Both the position numbers and the translations under genes were made by a program. A model generated the notes under the pieces. The model had not been told where the DNA came from. It saw nothing but the letters and a program-made list of their open reading frames with translations, and ran no database searches. Positions 26,363-34,039 of a stretch of DNA of 35,181 nt are shown piece after piece. Each line of letters starts with the position of its first letter. Position 1 is the first letter of the stretch. Source of the DNA: Verrucomicrobiaceae bacterium (GTDB taxonomy: Bacteria; Verrucomicrobiota; Verrucomicrobiia; Verrucomicrobiales; Akkermansiaceae); contig JAIYDP010000034.1 of assembly GCA_027487435.1 (NCBI GenBank), positions 1-35,181 of the forward strand, given 5' to 3'.

Positions 26363-26707
26363 TCAAAGGGACTCTAATCTTCTGAGCTGCTGGTTCAGAT
26401 TGGCGATTTGCTGATCTGCGGACTTTTTCTCTTCTGGGCTTGAAGCGTTTCTGGATCGTTCCGTAGCTGCTGCGATTTGCTTTCTCAGGCTGGCTTTGCG
26501 GTTTTCAAGAGAACGGCTTTCCGCTTTCAGTTCCTGACCCCTGCCGCTTGAAATATCGAGTTCGCCACGTAGGTCGTCCTGACGTTGTTGGGCTTTTGCC
26601 TTGCTCCAGCCTAAGTATCCCCCTTCGTTGGGATCTCCGGTGGTAGCGCACGAGGATAGTGCAAACAAGAACGCAGCAGATAATAATGTTAGATATGAGA
26701 ATTTCAT
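26363..26707 (-). CDS. Small coiled-coil lipoprotein
   Basis: A 114-residue predicted lipoprotein. A signal peptide with lipobox LSSC puts the acylated cysteine at residue 20. The mature part (ATTGDPNEGGYLGWSKAKAQ...) is highly charged and helical from about residue 35 on, with a heptad-like pattern (ELKAESRSLENRKASLRKQIA, ADQQIANLNQQLRRLE), indicating a coiled coil. I recognise no named family. It lies 24 bp after the glycine-zipper lipoprotein gene and inside the kinase-FHA operon, so it probably provides a periplasmic or envelope-facing partner. Confidence 0.8.
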   Translation of the reverse strand: MKFSYLTLLSAAFLFALSSCATTGDPNEGGYLGWSKAKAQQRQDDLRGELDISSGRGQELKAESRSLENRKASLRKQIAAATERSRNASSPEEKKSADQQIANLNQQLRRLESL

Positions 26708-26731
26708 GTCTTCTACGTTAGATGTGCCGTT

Positions 26732-27391
26732 TCAAACTTTTGGGGTAGCGGTAATTTTTTCTAGTTCTGACTGGTTGCGCTGCAGCTTGGAGATGTGCGC
26801 TTTCAAGTCTTTCTCCTTGGCCTGCATCCTAGATTTTCCGTCAGAATTTGCAGGATCCGCGATGTAATTTTGAGTGGCACTCAACTGGCTGTTTGCCTGA
26901 CTGAGAGCAGATTTCGACTGGCTCTTTGCCGTGGAGAGTTTCTTCATATCCCCTGATTTCCGCAGTTCGAGAATCTCACTGCTGAGTCTGGAGTTGTAGC
27001 TGGAGAGGGCGGTGTTGAATTTCTCAGATTTTGCGATATCGGCCTTGAGCTGTGCTTCGGTAGCCTTTGCTACACGTTTATCAGCTATGGTTTTTTCTCC
27101 TTCATTTTGTCCCAGTGTATTTCCAAGCAAGCCACCTGCCAACCCACCGAGGACGGCGTTCCGGTTCCGCTCGCTGCTGGATTGCCCGTGCGAGAGGAGG
27201 TATGCAGTACCTGCCCCTACAAGTGCGCCTCCGACTCCGTAGGTCAGCCGTGCCTCTTTCATCGTGCGGAGCTCGTCAGGTGTATCCGCCGTGAACGAGC
27301 TCGTTGCGCAAGAAGAGATAAAAAGCGACACCGTCAAGGATGCGGTGAGCAAATTCAATTTGATGTGTTTCATTTTTTTGGTTGATTTCAT
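26732..27391 (-). CDS. Glycine-zipper lipoprotein with coiled-coil tail
   Basis: A 219-residue predicted lipoprotein with lipobox ISSC (Cys28). A glycine-zipper segment follows at about 50-95 (YGVGGALVGAGTAYLL and AVLGGLAGGLLGNTLGQ), of the type that packs in membranes or oligomerises. The rest is a long helical, Ser/Lys-rich coiled-coil tail (KSGDMKKLSTAKSQSKSAL, then KDLKAHISKLQRNQSELEK). An internal ATG at 27373 (residue 7) is an equally plausible start. It has a paralogue-like neighbour downstream with the same lipobox plus coiled-coil plan. A role in sensing or anchoring for the adjacent kinase is inferred only from position. Confidence 0.8.
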   Translation of the reverse strand: MKSTKKMKHIKLNLLTASLTVSLFISSCATSSFTADTPDELRTMKEARLTYGVGGALVGAGTAYLLSHGQSSSERNRNAVLGGLAGGLLGNTLGQNEGEKTIADKRVAKATEAQLKADIAKSEKFNTALSSYNSRLSSEILELRKSGDMKKLSTAKSQSKSALSQANSQLSATQNYIADPANSDGKSRMQAKEKDLKAHISKLQRNQSELEKITATPKV

Positions 27392-27418
27392 ATCGTTGTT
27401 TATTGTTGTTGTTCTTAT

Positions 27419-29131
27419 TTACTGTTTTGGAGAGTTTTTCAATTTGGTTTCCCACACCCGCTCCTTTATGAGGGTTGTGTTGAGTTTGATACTGGTGCTA
27501 GTCTGCATTTCAAAATCGCGAAAAACATGGAGAAGAGATCGTTGAAGATCTGTGTCGATTTTTTCGACAGCTTTCGCGACAATTAGTTCCTTGTCGCGGA
27601 TTTCGAAACCTTGCCTGCGGGTGACCTCCGGCCAATTACTCAGACTTTCAAGCGAACTGATTGAATCCCTAGCGAAGGTTTCGATCTCCTTGTCTCTTGC
27701 CGCAATCGAGGCCTTCACCGCTTCTAGTGTCCGCGCATCCCAGCTATCCCTGTCAATCCCCTTGTTGTAGCCATCGAGGCTGTCCGCCGAAGAATTTCTT
27801 TTTACCTGGGATACAGCTATATCGAGAAGCAAGCGATCAGCCTGACGGTAAAGATCCGCAGCACCAAGAGCTGTGAATTGAGTCTCAGACTCTGGTTTTG
27901 ATTCATTGGTAGTATTGGGTCTTGGCTTATCGCTGTCGGCATCAGGAGCCGGAGTGACTGCGGGTGGCGCCTTACCCACCGATGCCGGCTCTTTTCGGCT
28001 GCCGGAACCGGGATCAGGCAAGGGAGAAATCAGTGCGAGGGGTTTAGCCGGCTCTTTTTTTTCTGTAGCCAGCATCCAAATCCCGCCAATGATCGTTATG
28101 CATGCGAGTATTGCAAGTAACACTAAGAACGGAGACAAAAGCTTCTTGGTTCTTGGTATGGGTTGCGCTTCCCGAATAGTGGTTGGTTCGGAAACCAAGT
28201 TGCCGACTGAAACATTTTTCCCTGATGGTATTCTTGTGTAGCCAGTTGGCAGATCCACTTCTAACCACAGCATCCCTCGCCATTCCTCGGCACTTTGGGG
28301 ACGTTTGCCTTCGTGCGGATGCAATGCGGCATCCACTGCTTGCAAGAAAGTGCCGGGATATTCTGCGAATTCGATATCCCCGTATAAAGGCACGTATGGA
28401 TCATTCCTTTCGCGTTCGGTGGCTTCCGGTGGGGCCTTACCTCGGAGGGTTTTGTGAATTACGCACGCGAGTGAGTATAAATCCGTCCACGGCCCAAGAT
28501 TTCCTTTTTCTGAGTATTGCTCAAAAGGGGCATACCTCGGGGTCAAAATCGTCGTCAAATCTCTGGTCTTTGATCCAATAGCATGGCGTGCCGATCCGAA
28601 GTCGATAAGTATGGGAACTCCCTCGGGAGTGATGCGAATGTTGTCCGGCTTGATGTCTCTGTGAAGAAAGCCGCTGCGGTGCATGACGCGCAATGCGCCG
28701 AGGAGCGGATCAACGAGTTTGACAAGCGTTTCCACTGGCGCTGGAACGACACCTTTCAGGTATTCATTCAGATCATCGCCCTCCACATAGGACATTACGA
28801 TGTAGGCTGTCTGGTTCAGCTCGAAGTGCTCGAAAACTCGAACCAAGTTGGGATGCTCAAAACGGGCGATGTTCCGAGCCTCGTCAAGAAACCGATGACG
28901 CGCCCATTCGAAGGATTCTTTTTCTGCTGGGGATTTGGCGGCGACAGAAAGATCAGGAAGCCGGATTGCGAGATCGGAAGGCATGAGTTCCTTGATCGCG
29001 ACCTTCCTGTCGAGGTTCGTATCCACGGCAAGATACGTGATTGCAAACCCGCCAGAGCCAAGGACACGTTCCAACTTGTATTTTCCTATAACATGACCCT
29101 TGGGCAGAGCGAGATGGTATTTTTCCAGCAT
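27419..29131 (-). CDS. Transmembrane Hanks-type Ser/Thr protein kinase
   Basis: A 570-residue receptor-like kinase. The N-terminal catalytic domain (about 15-290) has the Gly loop GSGGFA (25-30), Lys47 in VAIKEL, catalytic HRDIKPDN (157-164, Asp159) and DFG at 177-179, then an activation segment ending TPRYAPFEQY. One membrane helix (about 333-354, FLVLLAILACITIIGGIWML) is followed by a Pro/Ser-rich linker and a helical extracytoplasmic domain of about 150 residues with no family I know; it lacks PASTA repeats. It is the only kinase in the operon and the presumed source of the phosphothreonine read by the FHA domains. It starts 18 bp after the protease-FHA gene. Confidence 0.95.
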   Translation of the reverse strand: MLEKYHLALPKGHVIGKYKLERVLGSGGFAITYLAVDTNLDRKVAIKELMPSDLAIRLPDLSVAAKSPAEKESFEWARHRFLDEARNIARFEHPNLVRVFEHFELNQTAYIVMSYVEGDDLNEYLKGVVPAPVETLVKLVDPLLGALRVMHRSGFLHRDIKPDNIRITPEGVPILIDFGSARHAIGSKTRDLTTILTPRYAPFEQYSEKGNLGPWTDLYSLACVIHKTLRGKAPPEATERERNDPYVPLYGDIEFAEYPGTFLQAVDAALHPHEGKRPQSAEEWRGMLWLEVDLPTGYTRIPSGKNVSVGNLVSEPTTIREAQPIPRTKKLLSPFLVLLAILACITIIGGIWMLATEKKEPAKPLALISPLPDPGSGSRKEPASVGKAPPAVTPAPDADSDKPRPNTTNESKPESETQFTALGAADLYRQADRLLLDIAVSQVKRNSSADSLDGYNKGIDRDSWDARTLEAVKASIAARDKEIETFARDSISSLESLSNWPEVTRRQGFEIRDKELIVAKAVEKIDTDLQRSLLHVFRDFEMQTSTSIKLNTTLIKERVWETKLKNSPKQ

Positions 29132-29149
29132 GGGAGAATTGGTGGGATT

Positions 29150-30649
29150 TCAGGAGTTTTCAATTTCAAAAAGGAGCTTGATATCTCCCAACTGTATCAG
29201 GTCGCCAGAGGAAAGGAGCATCCCGGTCTTTGGATTGACTTTCTGGTTATTGTGAAAAGTGCCGTTAGAAGAGCCAACATCAGTGATGTAAAGTCCTTGG
29301 GGCGATGTGCTAATCCTAGCGTGCTCGCGGGAAATACTGGAATGTTTTATCTGGTAATCAGCAGAGGATGATCGACCCAAGATAAAGCCGCGTTTCGCCC
29401 CACTCTCGGGGATCTCAATTCTAACTTGCAGAGGGCTGTCCTTTGCCGATGTTAAGTGGAATCTTGTTCTTACCTGCATCGGGACCTGATGTCTTGATCG
29501 CAGAGGCACGATTTCCGCCGATGGCTGGCTTCTGCCAAATGGCAGGCGGTCGTTATCCGTACCCGCATGCATAGCTACCCGCTGGTTTTCCGAGGCAACG
29601 GAGGCGGACGAAGGGGCAGGTGTCGAATTAACGGGTGTCCCGCCTCCTCTTCGGTTAAGTATGACAAACAAACCCAACGCAAGGATTGCTACACATCCTC
29701 CAACAACGAGCAGAAACCTTCCGTTCATGAGATATTTCATGATCACGTTTTCCTCAGCAGGTTTCTCAACGGCTTCTTGGTTCGCTGCTGGTAAGATCAG
29801 CTCCGAGGGCGCGATAGTTGGTGGGCTAGCTGCTTGCTCGGATGAATGATCGGAAGACTTGACGTGCTCAATGCCAAGCCTGTCCAGAAATGACTCAAGT
29901 TCGTTGTATAGGGATGACTGCCTTAGGATGTTTCCGACCAATACTCCATCCTCCGACTTGCCCTCGCCACGTCCCTGCGTGTTCACTCCAACGAACCTGC
30001 CGTCGAGCGTGAACAGAGGGCCGCCGCTATTGCCGCCTGTGATCGGAGCATTATGGGTGATTACCCAGGCAGTGTCGCCTCGGCTGCCCCATTTCCTCTC
30101 TCTTACCGATTCGATGCTGCCAGTCTTCACAGAAGCACTTACGTAGCCATTGTAAGCTGGGTCTGCGGGAAAATCCCTAAATCCTGATTTTTTCAGAGCC
30201 TGGAAGAAAAGTGACCGCTCGTCGTTATCATCCGCTTGGCCTGGAAATCCGACTGCGAAGACCTGCTCAGCCTTTTGTGGATGTTTGTTTGCGAAAACAA
30301 CAGGTGTACCTATGATACCCTGTGCGTTCAGGACTGCCAGATCCAGCGATGAATCGACTGCATGGATTCGCGCCTTCCACACTTTGATCGTTTCCCCGAT
30401 CTTTTGAATGATAAAAACGTCCTTTGCGGACTCAATGACATGGTTATTTGTGACCACATAGCCATCGTTGTTGATAAGGAAACCTGACCCCGAGCTGACG
30501 CTCTTTTCATCGATCGAAAGTATCCTGTAGGTAGTTTTTTCAGCGGCGGTGGCATCGAATTGTTGGGCAAGGGCGGGGAAAGCCGCCAAACCCATTGCAA
30601 GACAGAGCAAAGCCCTTAGCTGCAAACCTATCGATTGGAAACGTTGCAT
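29150..30649 (-). CDS. Periplasmic trypsin-like protease fused to a cytoplasmic FHA domain
   Basis: A 499-residue protein with a signal peptide (cut near ALA|QQ, residue 28), then a trypsin/DegP-like serine protease domain (about 35-260). The full triad is visible: His70 in TNNHV, Asp103 in SLDLAVL and Ser208 in TGGNSGGPL. No PDZ domain follows. A membrane helix (about 312-331, FLLVVGGCVAILALGLFVIL) leads to a Pro/Ser-rich linker and a C-terminal FHA domain (about 422-495) with ILGRSSSAD, SISREHA and GSSNGT intact. The topology puts protease outside and phosphothreonine reader inside, so it could couple phosphorylation to proteolysis across the membrane. It overlaps the preceding phosphatase gene by 22 bp. 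Confidence 0.93.
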   Translation of the reverse strand: MQRFQSIGLQLRALLCLAMGLAAFPALAQQFDATAAEKTTYRILSIDEKSVSSGSGFLINNDGYVVTNNHVIESAKDVFIIQKIGETIKVWKARIHAVDSSLDLAVLNAQGIIGTPVVFANKHPQKAEQVFAVGFPGQADDNDERSLFFQALKKSGFRDFPADPAYNGYVSASVKTGSIESVRERKWGSRGDTAWVITHNAPITGGNSGGPLFTLDGRFVGVNTQGRGEGKSEDGVLVGNILRQSSLYNELESFLDRLGIEHVKSSDHSSEQAASPPTIAPSELILPAANQEAVEKPAEENVIMKYLMNGRFLLVVGGCVAILALGLFVILNRRGGGTPVNSTPAPSSASVASENQRVAMHAGTDNDRLPFGRSQPSAEIVPLRSRHQVPMQVRTRFHLTSAKDSPLQVRIEIPESGAKRGFILGRSSSADYQIKHSSISREHARISTSPQGLYITDVGSSNGTFHNNQKVNPKTGMLLSSGDLIQLGDIKLLFEIENS

Positions 30650-31398
30650 TTCAGAACGGCGAGTGTGGTGTTATCCTGGTTATTTTTCCCTCTTTCCCGA
30701 ACGGCTTCGATCAGCTCCTTGGTTAAATTCTCCATTGAATGTTCGTTGGCCTGGCAAATTGCTGCCATCTCGTGGGCATTGAGGGTGAGGATGCCGTCGG
30801 TTGCAGCGATGATGATATCGCCGTCCTCAAGAGGCCTCGGGATCGAAGGTGCGTCCACTAGCTCTGGTTCTGACCCGGTGAGCGCTGAGAGCAGGACATT
30901 TTTGGTCTTATCCTCGTTAAATTCCTTTTCAGAAATCTCCCCCCTTAACAATTGCGCGGAGAGTTTGCTTCTCATGGAATGATCCTTGTTGATGCGATAG
31001 ATGCGGCTTGCACGATAGATCCAGAGAGGTGAGTCTCCCGCGCTGACAAACCAAAGGCGGTTCTCGTGTTGATATCCTGCTACAATCGTGCAACCGGAAA
31101 CCTCGTCCCCCGCTTCGGGTCTGTTGAGTTCGGCGACGGCCTCATTGGCGTGGTGCAGAGCGGCAAGGAGCATATCCATAGGCTCAAAAGGTATAGGCGA
31201 GGAAGAGCAGCTTCGTGCAAAGGCAGTGACCGCAGCCTTGCTGGCCAAATCGCCAGTACGGTGCCCACCCATGCCATCACAAACAACGAATACGATGCCG
31301 TTGTTGGGGAGCGGGTAGAAGACATAGGCATCCTCCTGCTGCTCGCGCATGCCGCGCCAACATCTTCCAGAAAACCTGTCTGTAACGGCATCAGGCAT
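30628..31398 (-). CDS. PP2C-family Ser/Thr protein phosphatase (copy 2)
   Basis: A 256-residue cytoplasmic PP2C phosphatase. Motifs: RGMREQQEDAY, FVVCDGMGGHRTGDLAS, SGCTIVAGY, FVSAGDSPLWIYR, IIIAATDGILTL and the terminal NNQDNTTLAVLKC. The ATG at 31398 overlaps the end of the upstream FHA gene by 8 bp, and its own end overlaps the protease-FHA start by 22 bp, so translation of the three genes is probably coupled. It is only distantly similar to the second PP2C of the operon, so this is not a recent duplication. Members of this type act as the off-switch of Hanks-kinase systems. Confidence 0.93.
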   Translation of the reverse strand: MPDAVTDRFSGRCWRGMREQQEDAYVFYPLPNNGIVFVVCDGMGGHRTGDLASKAAVTAFARSCSSSPIPFEPMDMLLAALHHANEAVAELNRPEAGDEVSGCTIVAGYQHENRLWFVSAGDSPLWIYRASRIYRINKDHSMRSKLSAQLLRGEISEKEFNEDKTKNVLLSALTGSEPELVDAPSIPRPLEDGDIIIAATDGILTLNAHEMAAICQANEHSMENLTKELIEAVRERGKNNQDNTTLAVLKCNVSNR

Positions 31399-32032
31399 CT
31401 TCCCAGTCGAAATCGCTGTTGCAAAATGGGATGAAGACAAGTGTCGTGGATCCAAGGGTAATACGTTCGTTCCCCCGCAGCTGGACGGGTTGTAAAACCG
31501 GGTCACCCTGCAAGTATGCGAGACCGCTGCCATGTCCCTGCTGGATGAAAAACTTTCTGTTCTTTTGATCATAAACTACCGAAACGTGTTTCTCGCGCGA
31601 GATGCCCGCATCTCCATATGGCAGTGACACACGCTGACCTTGATCGCGACCGATATGGTTGACACCATATCCTAGGTTAAATGAATTGCCTTTGCCAGGC
31701 CCTTCTATGATCACAACCCAGCCGACCACCGGCGAGAACGCGTTTCCATCTCCAGTTACAGGGTGTTCACCTGCTGCCGCACCAGACCTAGCCCTGAACA
31801 AGACGGTCTTTTGATCAGCTGCAACCTCTTTCGCTGCTGAGTCAGGCTGCGCACCGACATTTGAGCCATCGCCGCTGAATATCCTCGTAGGAGCACTGGT
31901 TGCGAAATCCGCAGACACAGATGCGGATGAACGCATGATCCTAGTTTTTTCATCGTCGGTTTCATTCCTAGCATCTTGTGAATGAGAAACTCGGCGTCCG
32001 ATAATACGCGTCTTGTCATCGTCTTCGCTCAT
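31391..32032 (-). CDS. Soluble FHA protein with repeated K-T-R-I phosphosite-like motifs
   Basis: A 213-residue cytoplasmic protein. The N-terminal half is acidic and disordered-looking and carries four similar Thr sites: DDDKTRII (Thr8), DDEKTRIM (Thr30), SAPTRIF (Thr49) and DQKTVLF (Thr76). The C-terminal FHA domain (about 105-205) starts PVVGWVVIIEGPGKG and keeps HIGRD and ISREKH, but the usual SxNGT turn reads GSGLAYLQG. It ends CNSDFDWEDA. This layout recalls GarA, whose N-terminal Thr is phosphorylated and then bound by its own FHA domain, though GarA has one such site region. It is likely a phospho-regulated adaptor for the operon's kinase. Confidence 0.9.
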   Translation of the reverse strand: MSEDDDKTRIIGRRVSHSQDARNETDDEKTRIMRSSASVSADFATSAPTRIFSGDGSNVGAQPDSAAKEVAADQKTVLFRARSGAAAGEHPVTGDGNAFSPVVGWVVIIEGPGKGNSFNLGYGVNHIGRDQGQRVSLPYGDAGISREKHVSVVYDQKNRKFFIQQGHGSGLAYLQGDPVLQPVQLRGNERITLGSTTLVFIPFCNSDFDWEDA

Positions 32033-32069
32033 AATGTATTTTGGTTTATAAATTCTTTGGTTCGGTGTG

Positions 32070-33662
32070 TTATGGTTTGTTGATAAATCGCAAATGTACT
32101 TCGCCGAATTCGATCAAATCCCCGTTGCGGATTTCACCGGAATCAATCCGGTTTCCATTCAGAAAAACTCCATTGCCAGATGAAAGATCCTGAACCAGAA
32201 ATCTATCGTCACTTGTTCGGATCAGCTCCGCGTGGTGCTTGGAAACGGAATCATTCGCCAAGCGGATGTCATTATCTACCCCTCTTCCCACCCTCACTGC
32301 GGAACTCAAAATCAAATAGGTCGTGTCGGGATTCTGCACGTCCTCAAGGAATGCACCGGTTTGCCTCCGTTGCGCGGGGACAAGAGGCGCAGCGGGCTTC
32401 ACCGCTTCGTTAGAATATTCAACATCTGCAGATTTCCGCTTTCTGATGATCAGATACGCATAAACCGCGATAAGAATCAAGACAAGCACGATGACGGCAG
32501 CAAGGACGCGGAAAGCCTGGCTACGCTCCATGCCGAAAATTTTGGGTGCCACAGCCTTATTGTTACCATTTTCCACCTTCTCCTTTTCTTCAATCACATC
32601 AGCAGGGGGCTGAATCTTGGCTCCTTCTTTGGCTCCTCCGTCACCCTCTGGAGACTTAGCATTCTTAATATCATTTTCGCCAGGTGCTACAGCCTCTGTA
32701 ACAATGTTGTTTGCGATAAGTTCGGCGGAAAAATCACGGTCAAGTGCCTTGATACTAACTGTTGCTCCCACTATGTAAGCACTCTTTGGAACGCTCACCC
32801 ATCCGCCACTATCAAGGTGTTTCAACAGGCGTCCTTGGACATCCGTACCGATCCGATACGCAGGGCTCTTTAAATGAATGAAGGGTGCAAGTGTTTTATT
32901 GGAAAGCCCTGCTAGTGCCAGCGCTTGCTTCTCAAATTCCGGAAGTCGTTCAAGGGCAATGGTAATAATTGCAACATCTTTGGCCTTCGCATGGCCAAGG
33001 ACATCTTCGATAGTATAAGCCACATCGCCGCCATCTTCGGCGATCCCGTCACTAAGAACCACGATGGCGGAGCGTCCAGTTCCCACCTCGGGAAGTTCCT
33101 TAATCGCTCCGACAATCGAACGATAAATATATGTCTTGCTCTGGTTGGGGAAGTTTTCCTTTTTCCCGAGCGCCTCGGATATCTCAGAGACTCCGGTTCC
33201 GACTTTGCATATCATTTGGAGGTTTTCCCCAAGGATTCCAAGGCCGAACCTGTGGTGTGGCTGAGCCTGCCGCACCAGCTGCCCGATAATCTCACGTGAT
33301 GCCTGAATGTCGGCCTCTCTGCGCCGAGAATCGCTGGTGTCGATAAGGAAAATTATATTAGTCAGGCTGTCACCCGATTCGATGATCTGTCGCCTTGCAA
33401 TGAAATCTCCGGAAATTCTTGCCCCTTTTTTGTCTGCGATAAGAGCACTGCTTATTTCCGTATCACGCGGCAGCCTTAAATCCCACTTCAAATCTTTCGC
33501 ACCGGAATCGCCATTGAGTTCTCTAACAACTGCGATCCCAGATTGTTCGCTTGAGGTGTCTATAGATTTCTTTTCGGTGGTTTGCGCATTTGCGTAAACC
33601 ATGAAGCCGCCTGCCAAAAGACTGAGGAATCGGGCAAATTGTATAGTGGGTAGAACTGACAT
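32070..33662 (-). CDS. Periplasmic VWA domain protein with cytoplasmic FHA domain
   Basis: A 530-residue type-I membrane protein with a signal peptide (cut near ANA|Q, residue 26). A von Willebrand A domain (about 100-290) carries the metal-binding MIDAS motif DTSDS (108-112) and the later VVLSDGIAEDGG. A Pro/Glu/Lys-rich linker leads to a membrane helix (about 384-406, FRVLAAVIVLVLILIAVYAYL), a short RRQTGAFLEDV segment, and a C-terminal FHA domain (about 455-528) with VGRGVDND, VSKHHAE and SSGNGVF. VWA domains bind protein ligands through a metal ion, so it may sense a periplasmic partner. It is the first gene of the nine-gene operon, 37 bp before the soluble FHA gene. Confidence 0.93.
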   Translation of the reverse strand: MSVLPTIQFARFLSLLAGGFMVYANAQTTEKKSIDTSSEQSGIAVVRELNGDSGAKDLKWDLRLPRDTEISSALIADKKGARISGDFIARRQIIESGDSLTNIIFLIDTSDSRRREADIQASREIIGQLVRQAQPHHRFGLGILGENLQMICKVGTGVSEISEALGKKENFPNQSKTYIYRSIVGAIKELPEVGTGRSAIVVLSDGIAEDGGDVAYTIEDVLGHAKAKDVAIITIALERLPEFEKQALALAGLSNKTLAPFIHLKSPAYRIGTDVQGRLLKHLDSGGWVSVPKSAYIVGATVSIKALDRDFSAELIANNIVTEAVAPGENDIKNAKSPEGDGGAKEGAKIQPPADVIEEKEKVENGNNKAVAPKIFGMERSQAFRVLAAVIVLVLILIAVYAYLIIRKRKSADVEYSNEAVKPAAPLVPAQRRQTGAFLEDVQNPDTTYLILSSAVRVGRGVDNDIRLANDSVSKHHAELIRTSDDRFLVQDLSSGNGVFLNGNRIDSGEIRNGDLIEFGEVHLRFINKP

Positions 33663-33770
33663 TGAACTAGTAGTGGTTTAAGAGGATTGATCCGACTTGG
33701 TATTAGCCTATAGGGTTAGTGATTTGAAGAGAAATCTGGATCGAATGCAATGTTGTCCCGACGATGCGAT

Positions 33771-33893
33771 TCATAGATTGAGCGGGCGGGTGAAGGGGAG
33801 GGCGATGTCTTCCAACTGTTCGCTGTTGAAATAACCACGGCTGGAGGAGGGTTTTTCAGGTGGGGTGTTGTTGGGAGGGATGTTTTCTGACAT
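33771..33893 (-). CDS. Possible 40-residue protein
   Basis: A short minus-strand frame from an ATG at 33893, rich in Pro and Asn at the start (MSENIPPNNTPPEKPSSSRG) and ending YFNSEQLEDIALPFTRPLNL. I recognise no family. The composition looks like a real disordered N-terminus followed by a helix, perhaps the truncated start of a longer gene. It lies 108 bp upstream of the signalling operon on the same strand and could be its first member. No clear ribosome binding site is visible. Confidence 0.35.
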   Translation of the reverse strand: MSENIPPNNTPPEKPSSSRGYFNSEQLEDIALPFTRPLNL

Positions 33894-34039
33894 AATGGTT
33901 TTAACGCGTGCCATTTTCTTTATCTGATCGGCGGCGGTTGGGCAAGGGGATTTTGGAGATGTGACGAAATTGCCACTTTCGGGCGGCTGAGCCTGGAAAA
34001 TGGCAGTTGTTAGTCGATTTTTTGCGAAAATTGGCAAAA
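33894..34039. other. Gene-poor stretch with an inverted repeat
   Basis: No gene is evident. A perfect 10-bp inverted repeat, TGCCATTTTC (33909-33918) and GAAAATGGCA (33996-34005), is separated by 77 bp. It directly borders the 21-bp repeat array and could mark an element end. Confidence 0.35.
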
